From Hydrogenophaga sp. IBVHS2 (GTDB taxonomy: Bacteria > Pseudomonadota > Gammaproteobacteria > Burkholderiales > Burkholderiaceae_C), in the NCBI RefSeq assembly GCF_002127215.1, contig NZ_NFUT01000001.1:682001-746000 (forward strand): 64,000 nucleotides of DNA, given 5' to 3'. Positions 1-8,751 of this stretch are shown here, piece by piece. Made by a program: the position numbers and the translations under genes. The notes under the pieces are model-generated. The model was given only the letters and a program-made list of their open reading frames with translations. It was not told the origin of the DNA and ran no database searches. Position 1 is the stretch's first letter, and each line of letters starts with the position of its first letter.

Positions 1-78
1 CGCCTGGAACAGCTGTTCGGCGGCGTCCAGCAGGCTGTTGCGGGTGGCCAGGGCCTCGGATTTGGTGCGACGGACCAT
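1..78 (-). CDS. TetR-family repressor (AcrR-like), N-terminal fragment
   Basis: Only the first 26 codons lie in the window and the rest runs off the left edge. The start codon is at 78 on the minus strand. The peptide begins MVRRTKSEALATRNSLLDAA and continues EQLFQA, which is the first helix of a TetR-type DNA-binding domain as found in AcrR, TtgR and SmeT. The gene is divergent from an RND efflux operon, and an AcrR-type palindrome lies in the gap. The likely role is a local repressor of the efflux pump that is relieved by ligand binding. The family call rests on a short fragment plus context. Confidence 0.8.
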   Translation of the reverse strand, partial: MVRRTKSEALATRNSLLDAAEQLFQA

Positions 79-114
79 GGTGGATGGGGTGGGAAGGGGT
101 GAACAGCCCGTCAA

Positions 115-142
115 TATACATACATTCGTGTGTGTATGTATA
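115..142. promoter_or_regulatory. Operator palindrome for the AcrR-like repressor
   Basis: The arms TATACATACA and TGTATGTATA are perfect 10-base inverted repeats around an 8-base centre (TTCGTGTG). From memory, the core from 117 to 140 differs at only about three positions from the 24-bp operator bound by E. coli AcrR. It lies between the divergent repressor and pump genes, where one repressor could control both. The site is seen directly; its binding protein is inferred. Confidence 0.8.
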
Positions 143-185
143 CTCCGCCGTTTTCCGCCGCAGACATCCACCCGCCGAGGTTTTC

Positions 186-1424
186 ATGCCGACGAACCCC
201 ATCCCCCGTTCCCTGAACCGTGGCCGCATGGCCGGTGCCTTCGGTGCCATGGCCTTCGCGGCGTTGCTGGCCGCCTGCGGAGGTGGTCAGCCGGCTGCCG
301 GCGGCCCGCCTGCGGGGGGCATGCCCCCGGCCGAGGTGGGGGTGGTCACGGTCGCGCCCGGCGATGTGGGCCTGCTGACCGAGCTGCCGGGCCGGCTGGA
401 GGCCTCGCGCACCGCCCAGGTCCGGGCGCGCGCCGCCGGCATTCTGCTCAAACGGGAGTTCACCGAAGGCAGCGACGTGAAGGCCGGGCAACGGCTGTTC
501 ACCATCGACCCCGCTCCCTACCAGGCGGCATTGCAGACCGCCCAGGCCAGCCTGGCGCGCGCCGAGGCCAATCTGGCCCAGGCCCGCGCACTGGCCGAGC
601 GCTACGCACCGCTGGTGAAGGAAAACGCCATCAGCCAGCAGGAGTACGCCAGCGCGGTGGCGGCCCAGAAGACGGCCGAGGCCGATGTGGCTGCGGGCAA
701 GGCTGCGGTGCAGACCGCCACCATCAACCTCAACTACGCCAGCGTGACCGCCCCCATTGCCGGTCGCATCGGCCGTGCCCTGGTGACCGAGGGCGCGCTG
801 GTGGGGCAGGGCGAGGCCACGCAGCTGGCCGTCATCCAGCAGATCAACCCGGTGTATGTGAACTTCACCCAGTCGGTGTCCGAGGTCTACCGGCTGCAGA
901 AGGCCCGGAAGGATGGGCGCCTGAAGGGGGCTGGCGACCAGGCCGCCACGGTGCGGGTGGTGCTGGAGGACGGCACCGAATACGGCCGCACCGGCCAGCT
1001 GCTGTTCTCCGACCTCACGGTCGATCAGGGCACCGGCCAGATCACCCTGCGCGCCGAAGTGCCCAATCCCGACGGCACCCTGCTGCCCGGCATGTATGTG
1101 CGGGTGCGGCTGGAGCAGGCCACGGCGGGCAACGCCATCACCCTGCCGCAGCAGGCGGTCACCCGTTCGGCCCAGGGCGACTCGGTCATGGTGGTGGACG
1201 CCGAGGGCAAGGCGGTGCGCCGCACGGTGAAGGTGGGCGGCCAGCAGAACGGCCAGTGGGTCATCCTGGATGGCCTGAAGGCCGGCGAGCAGGTCATGGT
1301 CGACGGCTTCCAGAAGCTGCGCCCGGGCGCCACCGTCAAGCCGGTGCCCTGGGTCAAGCCCGGCACCGGTGATGGCGCCAAGCCCGCAGGCCAGCCGGCC
1401 GCACCGGCGCCCAAGGCCGGCTGA
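186..1424 (+). CDS. acrA: RND efflux periplasmic adaptor (membrane fusion lipoprotein, AcrA/MexA type)
   Basis: This is the periplasmic adaptor that links the inner-membrane RND pump to its outer-membrane channel. The 412-residue protein starts at the ATG at 186, which follows a GAGG ribosome-binding site. An upstream in-frame ATG at 84 would make the coding region span the operator and is rejected. The N-terminus has a hydrophobic stretch ending in the lipobox LLAAC, so a lipid-anchored periplasmic protein is expected. Then come the biotinyl-lipoyl-like half motifs, a coiled-coil hairpin rich in Ala and Gln (about residues 100–170), and the beta-barrel and membrane-proximal domains. It is the first gene of a three-gene operon and ends 11 bases before the pump gene. 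Confidence 0.95.
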   Translation: MPTNPIPRSLNRGRMAGAFGAMAFAALLAACGGGQPAAGGPPAGGMPPAEVGVVTVAPGDVGLLTELPGRLEASRTAQVRARAAGILLKREFTEGSDVKAGQRLFTIDPAPYQAALQTAQASLARAEANLAQARALAERYAPLVKENAISQQEYASAVAAQKTAEADVAAGKAAVQTATINLNYASVTAPIAGRIGRALVTEGALVGQGEATQLAVIQQINPVYVNFTQSVSEVYRLQKARKDGRLKGAGDQAATVRVVLEDGTEYGRTGQLLFSDLTVDQGTGQITLRAEVPNPDGTLLPGMYVRVRLEQATAGNAITLPQQAVTRSAQGDSVMVVDAEGKAVRRTVKVGGQQNGQWVILDGLKAGEQVMVDGFQKLRPGATVKPVPWVKPGTGDGAKPAGQPAAPAPKAG

Positions 1425-1435
1425 GGAGCGCAGGC

Positions 1436-4400
1436 ATGGCGAAATTCTTCATCGACCGACCCATCTTCGCGTGGGTGATCGCCCTCTTCATCATGGTGCT
1501 GGGCGCGGTGTCCATCACCCAGCTGCCGATCAACCAGTACCCGCCGGTGGCCCCGCCGTCGGTGGTGATCACCGCCACCTATCCCGGCGCCTCGGCCAAA
1601 ACGCTGGAAGACAGCGTGCTGTCGGTCATCGAGCAGGAAATGAACGGCTCGCCGGGCCTGATCTACATGGAAGCCGTGGCCCAGGCCAACGGCACCGGCA
1701 CCATCACGCTCAGCTTCCAGCCCGGCACCAATCCGGACCTGGCCCAGGTGGATGTGCAGAACCGGCTCTCGCGCGCCTCGCCGCGCCTGCCCTCGGCCGT
1801 GACGCAGCAGGGCGTTCGGGTGGACAAGTCGCGCAGCAACTTCCTGCTGTTCGCCATCCTCTCCAGCAGCAACCCGGCCTGGGACCCGGTGGCCCTGGGC
1901 GACTATGCCTCGCGCAGCGTGCTGCCCGAGATCCAGCGCCTGCCCGGCGTGGGCCAGGCCCAGCTGTTCGGCACCGAGCGCGCCATGCGCATCTGGATCG
2001 ACCCGGCCAAGCTGCTGGGCTTCAACCTGAGCGCCGCCGACGTGAACAACGCCATCCGCGCGCAGAACGCCCAGGTGTCGGCCGGCGAGATCGGCGCGCT
2101 GCCCATCGTCGATGGCCAGGGCATCTCGGCCACAGTGGTGGTGGACGGCCAGCTGGGCTCCATCGAGCAGTTCGGCAACATCGTGCTGCGGGCCAATGCG
2201 GACGGCTCCACCGTGCGCCTGAAGGACGTGGCCCGCATCGAGCTGGGCGCCCAGACCTATGCCACCTCGGCCCGCCTGAACGGACAGCCCTCCACCGGCA
2301 TCGGCGTGCAGCTCTCGCCCACCGGCAACGCGCTGGCCACGGCCAACGCGGTGCGCGCCAAGATGGCCGAGCTGGAGCGCTTCTTCCCCGAGGGCATGAG
2401 CTGGGCCATCCCGTACGACAGCTCGCGCTTCGTGAAGATCTCCATCGAGCAGGTGGCCAAGACGCTGGCCGAGGCCATCCTGCTGGTGTTCCTGGTGATG
2501 TATGTCTTCCTGCAGAACTTCCGCTACACGGTGATCCCCACCATCGTGGTGCCGGTGGCCCTGCTGGGCACGTTTGCCACGCTGCTGGCCATGGGCTTCT
2601 CGATCAACGTGCTCACCATGTTCGGCATGGTGCTGGTGATCGGCATCGTGGTGGACGACGCCATCGTGGTGGTGGAGAACGTCGAGCGCATCATGAGCGA
2701 GGAGGGCCTGCCACCCCTGCAGGCCACGCGCAAGGCCATGGGTCAGATTTCGGGCGCCATCGTCGGCGTGACCGTGGTGCTGATCGCGGTGTTCGTTCCG
2801 CTGGCCTTCTTCAGCGGCTCGGTGGGCAACATCTACCGCCAGTTCGCGGCGGTCATGGGCGTGTCGATCGCCTTCTCGGCCTTCATGGCACTCTCGCTCA
2901 CACCGGCCTTGTGCGCCACGCTGCTCAAGCCGGTGGAGGCCGGGCACCACGATGAGAAGAAGGGCTTCTTCGGCTGGTTCAACCGCTTCTTCAACCGCAC
3001 CACCGAGCGCTATGCCGGCGGCGTGGGCCGTCTGCTGCCGCGCGCTGGGCGCACCCTCATCGTTTACGTGGCCATCGTGGCCGCTGCGGTGGTGGTCTAC
3101 ATGCGGCTGCCCACGTCCTTCCTGCCGCAGGAAGACCAGGGCACCATGCTGGTCAACGTGCAGCTGCCACCGGGTGCCACCCGCGAACGCACGCTGGACG
3201 TGATGAAGCAGGTCGAAGGCTTCATGCTCAAGCAGCCCGAGGTGCAGAGCATGGTCAGCGTGCTGGGCTTCAGCTTCTCGGGCCAGGGCCAGAACGCCGC
3301 GCTGGCCTTCATCACCCTCAAGGACTGGTCCGAGCGCACCGACCCGGGCAGCTCTGCCGGCGCACTGGCCGGCCGGGCCTTCGGCGCGCTCTCGGGCATC
3401 CGCGACGCGTCCATCTTCCCGCTGAGCCCGCCGCCCATTCCGGAACTCGGTTCGTCCTCCGGTTTCGCCTTCCGCCTGCAGGACCGTGCCGGTCTGGGAC
3501 GCGAGGCCCTGCTGGCTGCGCGCAACCAGCTGCTGGCCGCCGCCTCGCAGAGCAAGGTGCTGACCCAGGTGCGTCCCGACGGCCTGGAAGACGCGCCGCA
3601 GCTGCGCCTGAACATCGACCGCGAGAAGGCGGCTGCGCTGGGTGTGGGCTTCGACGCCATCAGCAGCGCCATCGGCACCGCGCTCGGTTCGAGCTACATC
3701 AACGACTTTCCCAACGCCGGCCGCCTGCAGCGCGTGGTGGTGCAGGCCGATGCCGCCGCCCGCATGCAGCCCGACGACGTGCTGCGGCTGAACGTGGTCA
3801 ACCGTGAGGGCAGGGCGGTGCCGCTGTCGGCCTTCACCACCACCGAATGGGTCAACGGCCCGATGCAGACGGTGCGCTACAACGGCTATCCGTCCATCCG
3901 CATCAGCGGCAGTGCCGCGCCGGGCTACAGCACCGGCGCTGCCCTGGCCGAGATGGAGCGGCTGGCCGCCCAGCTGCCGCAGGGCTTCGGCTACGAGTGG
4001 ACCGGCCAGTCGCGCGAAGAGAAGCTCGCCGGCGCACAGGCCATCGTGCTCTACGCCTTTGCCATCCTGGCGGTCTTCCTGTGCCTGGCCGCGCTGTACG
4101 AGAGCTGGAGCATTCCGCTGTCGGTCATCCTGGTGGTGCCGCTGGGCGTGATCGGCGTGCTGCTGGCCACACTGGCCAGGGGCTATGCCAACGATGTGTA
4201 CTTCCAGGTGGGCCTGATCACCATCATCGGCCTCTCGGCCAAGAACGCCATCCTGATCATCGAGTTCGCCAAGGACCTGCAGGCCCAGGGCAAGAGCGCG
4301 ATCGAGGCGGCACTCGCCGCTGCCCGCCTGCGCTTCCGCCCGATCATCATGACCTCGCTGGCCTTCACGCTGGGCGTGGTGCCGCTGTTCATCGCCTCGG

Positions 4401-4582
4401 GTGCCGGCTCGGCCAGCCAGCGCGCCATCGGCACCGGCGTGATCGGCGGCATGATCACCGGCACCGTGCTGGCGGTGGTCTTCGTGCCGGTGTTCTTCGT
4501 GGTGGTGCGGTCGATCTTCAAGGGCAGCGAACGCCAGCGTCTGCGCGACGCCGAGGCCGCTGCCGAGCACGGAGTCCACTGA
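1436..4582 (+). CDS. acrB: RND multidrug efflux pump, inner-membrane permease (AcrB/MexB type, HAE1)
   Basis: This is a proton-driven drug exporter of the inner membrane. At 1048 residues it has the normal family length. It starts MAKFFIDRPIFAWVIALFIM, the usual first transmembrane helix, and TM4 carries the paired aspartates in VLVIGIVVDDAIVVVENVER that relay protons. Two large periplasmic loops follow TM1 and TM7. A GGAG ribosome-binding site sits just upstream. It is followed after one base by the outer-membrane factor, so the three proteins are made together. Substrates cannot be read from the sequence. The AcrR-like operator suggests toxic organic compounds or antibiotics. Confidence 0.97.
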   Translation: MAKFFIDRPIFAWVIALFIMVLGAVSITQLPINQYPPVAPPSVVITATYPGASAKTLEDSVLSVIEQEMNGSPGLIYMEAVAQANGTGTITLSFQPGTNPDLAQVDVQNRLSRASPRLPSAVTQQGVRVDKSRSNFLLFAILSSSNPAWDPVALGDYASRSVLPEIQRLPGVGQAQLFGTERAMRIWIDPAKLLGFNLSAADVNNAIRAQNAQVSAGEIGALPIVDGQGISATVVVDGQLGSIEQFGNIVLRANADGSTVRLKDVARIELGAQTYATSARLNGQPSTGIGVQLSPTGNALATANAVRAKMAELERFFPEGMSWAIPYDSSRFVKISIEQVAKTLAEAILLVFLVMYVFLQNFRYTVIPTIVVPVALLGTFATLLAMGFSINVLTMFGMVLVIGIVVDDAIVVVENVERIMSEEGLPPLQATRKAMGQISGAIVGVTVVLIAVFVPLAFFSGSVGNIYRQFAAVMGVSIAFSAFMALSLTPALCATLLKPVEAGHHDEKKGFFGWFNRFFNRTTERYAGGVGRLLPRAGRTLIVYVAIVAAAVVVYMRLPTSFLPQEDQGTMLVNVQLPPGATRERTLDVMKQVEGFMLKQPEVQSMVSVLGFSFSGQGQNAALAFITLKDWSERTDPGSSAGALAGRAFGALSGIRDASIFPLSPPPIPELGSSSGFAFRLQDRAGLGREALLAARNQLLAAASQSKVLTQVRPDGLEDAPQLRLNIDREKAAALGVGFDAISSAIGTALGSSYINDFPNAGRLQRVVVQADAAARMQPDDVLRLNVVNREGRAVPLSAFTTTEWVNGPMQTVRYNGYPSIRISGSAAPGYSTGAALAEMERLAAQLPQGFGYEWTGQSREEKLAGAQAIVLYAFAILAVFLCLAALYESWSIPLSVILVVPLGVIGVLLATLARGYANDVYFQVGLITIIGLSAKNAILIIEFAKDLQAQGKSAIEAALAAARLRFRPIIMTSLAFTLGVVPLFIASGAGSASQRAIGTGVIGGMITGTVLAVVFVPVFFVVVRSIFKGSERQRLRDAEAAAEHGVH

Positions 4583-4583
4583 C

Positions 4584-5996
4584 ATGAAATCCTCCCTGAA
4601 CGTCCTGCGGCGGCCGTCCCTGGCCGCGCTGGCCGCAGCCGCCCTGCTGGCCGGCTGCTCCATGATCCCCGAGCTGCCCGGGCCCCACGCCGGCACACCG
4701 GACGCCTATCCGCTGGCCCCGGCCTCGGGACCGGCCACGGCGCCCTCCGGCGCCGACCTGGCCTGGTCCGGCTTCATCACCGATGCCCGGCTGCGCGACG
4801 TGGTGCAACGGGCCCTGACCAACAACCGCGATCTGCGCGTGGCCACGCTCAACATCGAGCAGGTGCGCGCCCAGTACCAGATCCAGCGGGCCAACCAGTT
4901 CCCCACCGTCAACCTGGCTGCCACCGGCAACCGCCAGCCCAACGCCAGCGGCGGCATCACCGACCTCTACAGCGTGGGCCTGGCGACGAGTGCCTGGGAG
5001 ATCGATTTCTTCGGCCGGCTCGGCAGCCTCAAGGAGGCGGCCCTGGCCCAGTTCCTGGCCAGCGAGGAAGCCCGCCGCGCCGCCCAGACCAGCCTGGTCG
5101 CCACCGTGGCCAGCACCTGGCTGAGCCTGCAGGCCAACGAGTCGCTGCTGGCGCTCACCCGCCAGACCCTCAAGACCCGGGAAGACTCGCTGCGCCTGAC
5201 CCGGCTGCGCTTCGACAACGGGGCCGCCTCGGCGCTGGACCTGCGCCAGGCCGAATCGCTGACCGCTGCGGCCCAGGTGGCGCTGGCCCAGGCCGAACGC
5301 GCCCGCCTGCTCGACGTGAATGCCCTGAACCTGCTGGTGGGCGAGCCGGTGCCGACCGACCTGCTGGCGCCTGCCGCGCCCGATGCGGCCCTGCCCGTGG
5401 CGGTGCTGGCCGAGGTGCCGGCCGGCCTGCCGTCCGACCTGCTGACCCGCCGTGCCGATGTGCGTCAGGCCGAGCAGCAGCTGGTGGCGGCCAATGCCAA
5501 CATCGGTGCGGCCCGGGCGGCGTTCTTTCCGCGCATCTCGCTGACCGCCAGCGTGGGCACGGCCAGCAGCGCCCTGTCGGGCCTGTTCAAGGACGGCAGC
5601 TGGGGCTTCACCCTGGCGCCACAGGCGCTGCTGCCGATCTTCGACGCCGGCCGCAACCAGGCCGGCCTGGAGTCGGCCCGCGCCGGCCGCGACATCGCGC
5701 TCGCCCAGTACGAGAAGGCCATCCAGACCGCCTTCCGCGAGGTGGCCGATGCGCTGGCCGGTCAGGCCACGCTGGGCGAACAGCTGCGGGCCCAGGAAGC
5801 CCAGGCCACCGCCGAAGCCGACCGCTTCCGGCTGGCCGAGCTGCGCTACCGCAATGGCGTGGCCAGCTTCCTTGATGTGCTCGATGCCCAGCGTTCGCTG
5901 TTCGCCAGCCGGCAGGCCCTGGTGCAGACCCGCCTGGCCCAGCAGCAGAACCGGGTGGCCCTGTACCGCGCCCTGGGCGGCGGCTGGGCCGAGTGA
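4584..5996 (+). CDS. Outer-membrane efflux channel lipoprotein (OprM/TtgC type)
   Basis: This is the TolC-like outer-membrane exit duct of the RND pump. It has 470 residues, with a hydrophobic leader and lipobox ALLAGCS giving an N-terminal lipid anchor near Cys25. Two repeats of the outer-membrane efflux protein domain follow, and the conserved segment RRADVRQAEQQLVAANANIG marks the second repeat. The family is NodT/OprM. Its stop codon TGA at 5994–5996 directly abuts the stop of the convergent LOG gene with no bases between, so no separate terminator is visible. Confidence 0.95.
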   Translation: MKSSLNVLRRPSLAALAAAALLAGCSMIPELPGPHAGTPDAYPLAPASGPATAPSGADLAWSGFITDARLRDVVQRALTNNRDLRVATLNIEQVRAQYQIQRANQFPTVNLAATGNRQPNASGGITDLYSVGLATSAWEIDFFGRLGSLKEAALAQFLASEEARRAAQTSLVATVASTWLSLQANESLLALTRQTLKTREDSLRLTRLRFDNGAASALDLRQAESLTAAAQVALAQAERARLLDVNALNLLVGEPVPTDLLAPAAPDAALPVAVLAEVPAGLPSDLLTRRADVRQAEQQLVAANANIGAARAAFFPRISLTASVGTASSALSGLFKDGSWGFTLAPQALLPIFDAGRNQAGLESARAGRDIALAQYEKAIQTAFREVADALAGQATLGEQLRAQEAQATAEADRFRLAELRYRNGVASFLDVLDAQRSLFASRQALVQTRLAQQQNRVALYRALGGGWAE

Positions 5997-6863
5997 TCAG
6001 GCCTTGAGGTCGTAGAAGCGCACGATGGCGTCCCAGGCGGCCTGGGCGTCGTCCACATACTCGAACAGATCGAGGTCTTCGGGCGAGATGGTGCCTTCCT
6101 CGACCAGCACATCGAGGTTGATCAGGCGCTTCCAGTAGTCGGTGCCGAACAGCACGATCGGCACCGGCTTGGACTTGCGGCACTGCACCAGGGTGATCAC
6201 CTCGAACAGCTCGTCCAGCGTGCCGAAGCCGCCCGGGAAGGCCACCAGCGCCTTGGCCCGCATCATGAAGTGCATCTTGCGCAGCGCGAAGTAGTGGAAC
6301 TTGAAGCTGAGCTCGGGCGTGATGTAGGGGTTGGCCGACTGCTCGTGCGGCAGCGCGATGTTCAGCCCCACATTGAGGGCGCCTTCGTCGTGGGCGCCCC
6401 GGCTGGCCGCCTCCATGATGCCGGGGCCACCCCCGGTGCAGATGTAGAGACGTCTGTCCGGCGGGCAGCTGGCGCTGTGGCGCGCCACGATGCGGGCAAA
6501 GGCCCGCGCCTGGTCGTAGTAGCGCGCGTTGCGCACCAGGGCCTCGGCCTTGCGGATGGCCTGGGCATCGCCGCCGGCCTTGGCCTGGGCGAGGCTGGCG
6601 CGGGCTTCGTCGCTGTCGCGGAAACGGGCACTGCCGAACACCACCACGGTGTTCTCGATGCCGAGCGCCTGCTGGGCCAGATCGGGTTTGAGCATCTCGA
6701 GCTGCAGCCGGATGCCGCGCGTCTCGCGCTTGAGCAGGAATTCGGGGTCGTTGAAGGCCAGGCGGTAGGCATCGGGCTCCAGCGGCTGGCCGCTGTCGGC
6801 ATGGGCCTGCAGTTCGGCCCAGGCATCGGCCAGGCGGCGTTCGTTGAAGTTGTGGGGTGACAT
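5997..6863 (-). CDS. LOG-family protein (TIGR00730-like, lysine-decarboxylase-like fold)
   Basis: This is a Rossmann-fold protein of the LOG family. Characterised members are cytokinin riboside 5'-monophosphate phosphoribohydrolases or related nucleotide monophosphate hydrolases. The family motif PGGFGTLDELFEVITLVQ is present, with GGGPGIMEAASRGA upstream of it. I chose the start at 6863 (MSPHNFNERR, 288 residues). An in-frame Met at 6902 gives a longer N-terminus that looks like untranslated leader. Members of this length (about 290) have an N-terminal helical extension compared with the roughly 200-residue plant-like forms. The cellular substrate is unknown. Confidence 0.85.
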   Translation of the reverse strand: MSPHNFNERRLADAWAELQAHADSGQPLEPDAYRLAFNDPEFLLKRETRGIRLQLEMLKPDLAQQALGIENTVVVFGSARFRDSDEARASLAQAKAGGDAQAIRKAEALVRNARYYDQARAFARIVARHSASCPPDRRLYICTGGGPGIMEAASRGAHDEGALNVGLNIALPHEQSANPYITPELSFKFHYFALRKMHFMMRAKALVAFPGGFGTLDELFEVITLVQCRKSKPVPIVLFGTDYWKRLINLDVLVEEGTISPEDLDLFEYVDDAQAAWDAIVRFYDLKA

Positions 6864-6918
6864 GGGAAATCCCGAAGAAATGACGGAGGCGAAGGTCAGC
6901 AACGATGAACAGAAATGA

Positions 6919-6942
6919 CGAAGGCTCCCTGGGGAGCCTTCG
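6919..6942 (-). terminator. Stem-loop after efp, probable weak terminator
   Basis: A perfect 10-bp stem (CGAAGGCTCC / GGAGCCTTCG) with a 4-base loop lies 30 bases past the efp stop. On the minus strand it is followed by TCATTTC, not a long T-run, so intrinsic termination may be weak. Confidence 0.55.
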
Positions 6943-6971
6943 ACGGGGTCAGCGGACGCGCAGGTCGTGCA

Positions 6972-7526
6972 TCAGACGCGCTTGCGGTATTCGCCGGTGC
7001 GGGTGTCGATCTCGATCTTGTCACCCTGGCTGACGAACAGCGGCACGGGGATCTCGAAACCGGTGGCGATCTTGGCCGGCTTGAGCACCTTGCCGGACGT
7101 GTCGCCCTTGACGGCGGGCTCGGTCCAGGTGATCTCGCGCACCACGCTGGTGGGCAGTTCCACCGAGATGGCCTTGCCTTCGTAGAACACCACCTCGACG
7201 GCCATGCCGTCTTCCAGGTAGTTCAGGGCGTCGCCCATGTTCTCGGCTTCCACCTCGTACTGGTTGTACTCGCTGTCCATGCAGACATACATGGGGTCGG
7301 CGAAGTAGGAGTAGGTGCACTCCTTCTTGTCCAGGATGATCTGGTCCATCTTGTCGTCGGCCTTGAACACCACTTCGGTGCCGATGTTGCCCAGCAGGCC
7401 CTTGAGCTTCATGCGGACGGTGGCCGCGCCACGGCCGCCACGGGCGTACTCGGTGCGCAGGACGATCATGGGGTCCTTGCCGTGCATGATGACGTTGCCG
7501 GCGCGGATTTCTTGGGCGATTTTCAT
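6972..7526 (-). CDS. efp: Translation elongation factor P (EarP/Arg32 type)
   Basis: EF-P binds stalled ribosomes and speeds peptide bond formation at polyproline stretches. The 184-residue protein has the three EF-P beta-barrel domains and ends in the family signature [13 protein letters not shown]. The tip of the domain I loop reads [10 protein letters not shown], with Arg at position 32. This is the acceptor for the rhamnose that EarP adds, in contrast to the lysine of EpmA/EpmB-type EF-P. The earP gene lies just upstream on the same strand. Proline-rich products in this window, such as TonB and NlpD, are plausible clients. Confidence 0.97.
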   Translation of the reverse strand: MKIAQEIRAGNVIMHGKDPMIVLRTEYARGGRGAATVRMKLKGLLGNIGTEVVFKADDKMDQIILDKKECTYSYFADPMYVCMDSEYNQYEVEAENMGDALNYLEDGMAVEVVFYEGKAISVELPTSVVREITWTEPAVKGDTSGKVLKPAKIATGFEIPVPLFVSQGDKIEIDTRTGEYRKRV

Positions 7527-7602
7527 AGGGGATTCCGATGGAGGTGTCCGGGGGTGGCAGCCACGGATGCGGGCCGTCCGGTTTTTCGCAAAACCCCGGA
7601 TT

Positions 7603-8700
7603 TTAGTGCTTTTCGATGTCGACCCGCCCTGCGGCGTGTCCGGCCACGAAAGCCTGCAGCTGCTGCAACAGGTCGGCCTGTTCCAGCAACCGTGCCCGGG
7701 CCGCCTGTGCCACTGCCCGCCACCCGGCCAGGGTGGCTGCGTCCGGCCAGACCACCTCGGCCGGGCCGATGCCGTTCCAGTGCCGGTGAAACGCCCGCAG
7801 GCTGGGCGGCGCCTGCAGCCAGTCGAGGAAGGCGTCGAGCTTGGCATGGTGGGCATCGTCGTGCTGCGGGTAGATGTGCCACACGAACGCCTGCCCGGCC
7901 CACAGCGCCCGCACCAGCGAATCTTCGCCCCGGACGAAGTTGAGGTGACCGCAGCGCAGCAGCCGGTCGAAGTCCACTTGCGTGACCGGCGGCAGCGGGA
8001 TGCGGCGCGCGCCCGGCGCCAGTGGCAGGTTGCTGGCAGCCGCCTCGGCACGTCCGGGTGTGACCAGCCAGTCGACATCGGCGGCCTGAGCCATCACGGT
8101 GGCCAGGCTGGCCGGCTCGTAGCAGAACAGCAGCACCGGCATGGCCTGCGGCCGCAGCGGCAGGCCCAGCGAACCCAGCCTGGCCGCGTCGGCGGCCCGG
8201 TCGGGGGCCACGGCTTCCGGCTCGCGCAGCAGGCCGCCGGTGCCGGCGGTGAAGCCGGGGTAGAAGAACCATTTGGTCAGCCCCTGGCCCGGTCCGCGCA
8301 GCACCGGGGAGGGCAGGCGGTGGTTGCGCTCCACCCAGGATTCGGCGCTGAGGTACTCCAGGTTGAGCCACACCGGGTCGTGGCGGCGCGCGGCCACGAA
8401 GGCTTCGGGCAGCTCGCAACCGAAGGCCTCGATCCACACATCCCCGGGGGGCAGGGCGACCAGCGGGGCGGCATCGAAGGGCTCGGTCCAGCCGTGCACC
8501 GACACGCCCGGGTGGCCGGCCGGTGCCATCCAGGCCAGCGGCCCGGGCTGGTCGATCCACAGCCGCACGCTGTGGCCGTGCCGGGCCAGGTTGACCGCCA
8601 GCCGCCAGCACACGCCGATGTCGCCCAGGTTGTCGATGACGCGGCAGAACAGGTCCCAGCGCAGCGGGCGGGCGGGGTCGGTCGGGCAGGACGGCAGCAT
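7603..8700 (-). CDS. earP: EF-P arginine rhamnosyltransferase EarP
   Basis: EarP transfers rhamnose from dTDP-L-rhamnose to Arg32 of EF-P, which activates it. The 365-residue protein carries the family N-terminus [20 protein letters not shown], a GT-B glycosyltransferase fold, and the C-terminal segment with [20 protein letters not shown], where the Asp and Glu residues contact the nucleotide sugar in known structures. The start at 8700 fits the usual family length. Longer in-frame extensions run antisense across uvrC and are rejected. It is followed 76 bases later by efp and is divergent from uvrC by 51 bases. Confidence 0.95.
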   Translation of the reverse strand: MLPSCPTDPARPLRWDLFCRVIDNLGDIGVCWRLAVNLARHGHSVRLWIDQPGPLAWMAPAGHPGVSVHGWTEPFDAAPLVALPPGDVWIEAFGCELPEAFVAARRHDPVWLNLEYLSAESWVERNHRLPSPVLRGPGQGLTKWFFYPGFTAGTGGLLREPEAVAPDRAADAARLGSLGLPLRPQAMPVLLFCYEPASLATVMAQAADVDWLVTPGRAEAAASNLPLAPGARRIPLPPVTQVDFDRLLRCGHLNFVRGEDSLVRALWAGQAFVWHIYPQHDDAHHAKLDAFLDWLQAPPSLRAFHRHWNGIGPAEVVWPDAATLAGWRAVAQAARARLLEQADLLQQLQAFVAGHAAGRVDIEKH

Positions 8701-8738
8701 GGGTGCGCATCTTGCCGCAAGCCGGGTCCGGGCAAGGC

Positions 8739-8744
8739 CACAAT
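8739..8744 (+). promoter_or_regulatory. Candidate -10 element of uvrC
   Basis: CACAAT lies 7 bases before the uvrC ATG, with no Shine–Dalgarno sequence between. If it is a real -10, transcription would start at or next to the ATG. No convincing -35 is seen. Confidence 0.35.
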
Positions 8745-8751
8745 ACGCGCC

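Noticed and set aside
84..185. N-terminal extension of the RND adaptor from the ATG at 84
   Set aside because: It would translate through the operator palindrome. The lipoprotein signal begins at the ATG at 186 after a ribosome-binding site.
1025..4696. Very long minus-strand open frame across the RND pump
   Set aside because: It is antisense to acrB, which is fully conserved. Its His/Ala/Gly/Gln-rich translation is typical of a GC-rich shadow frame.
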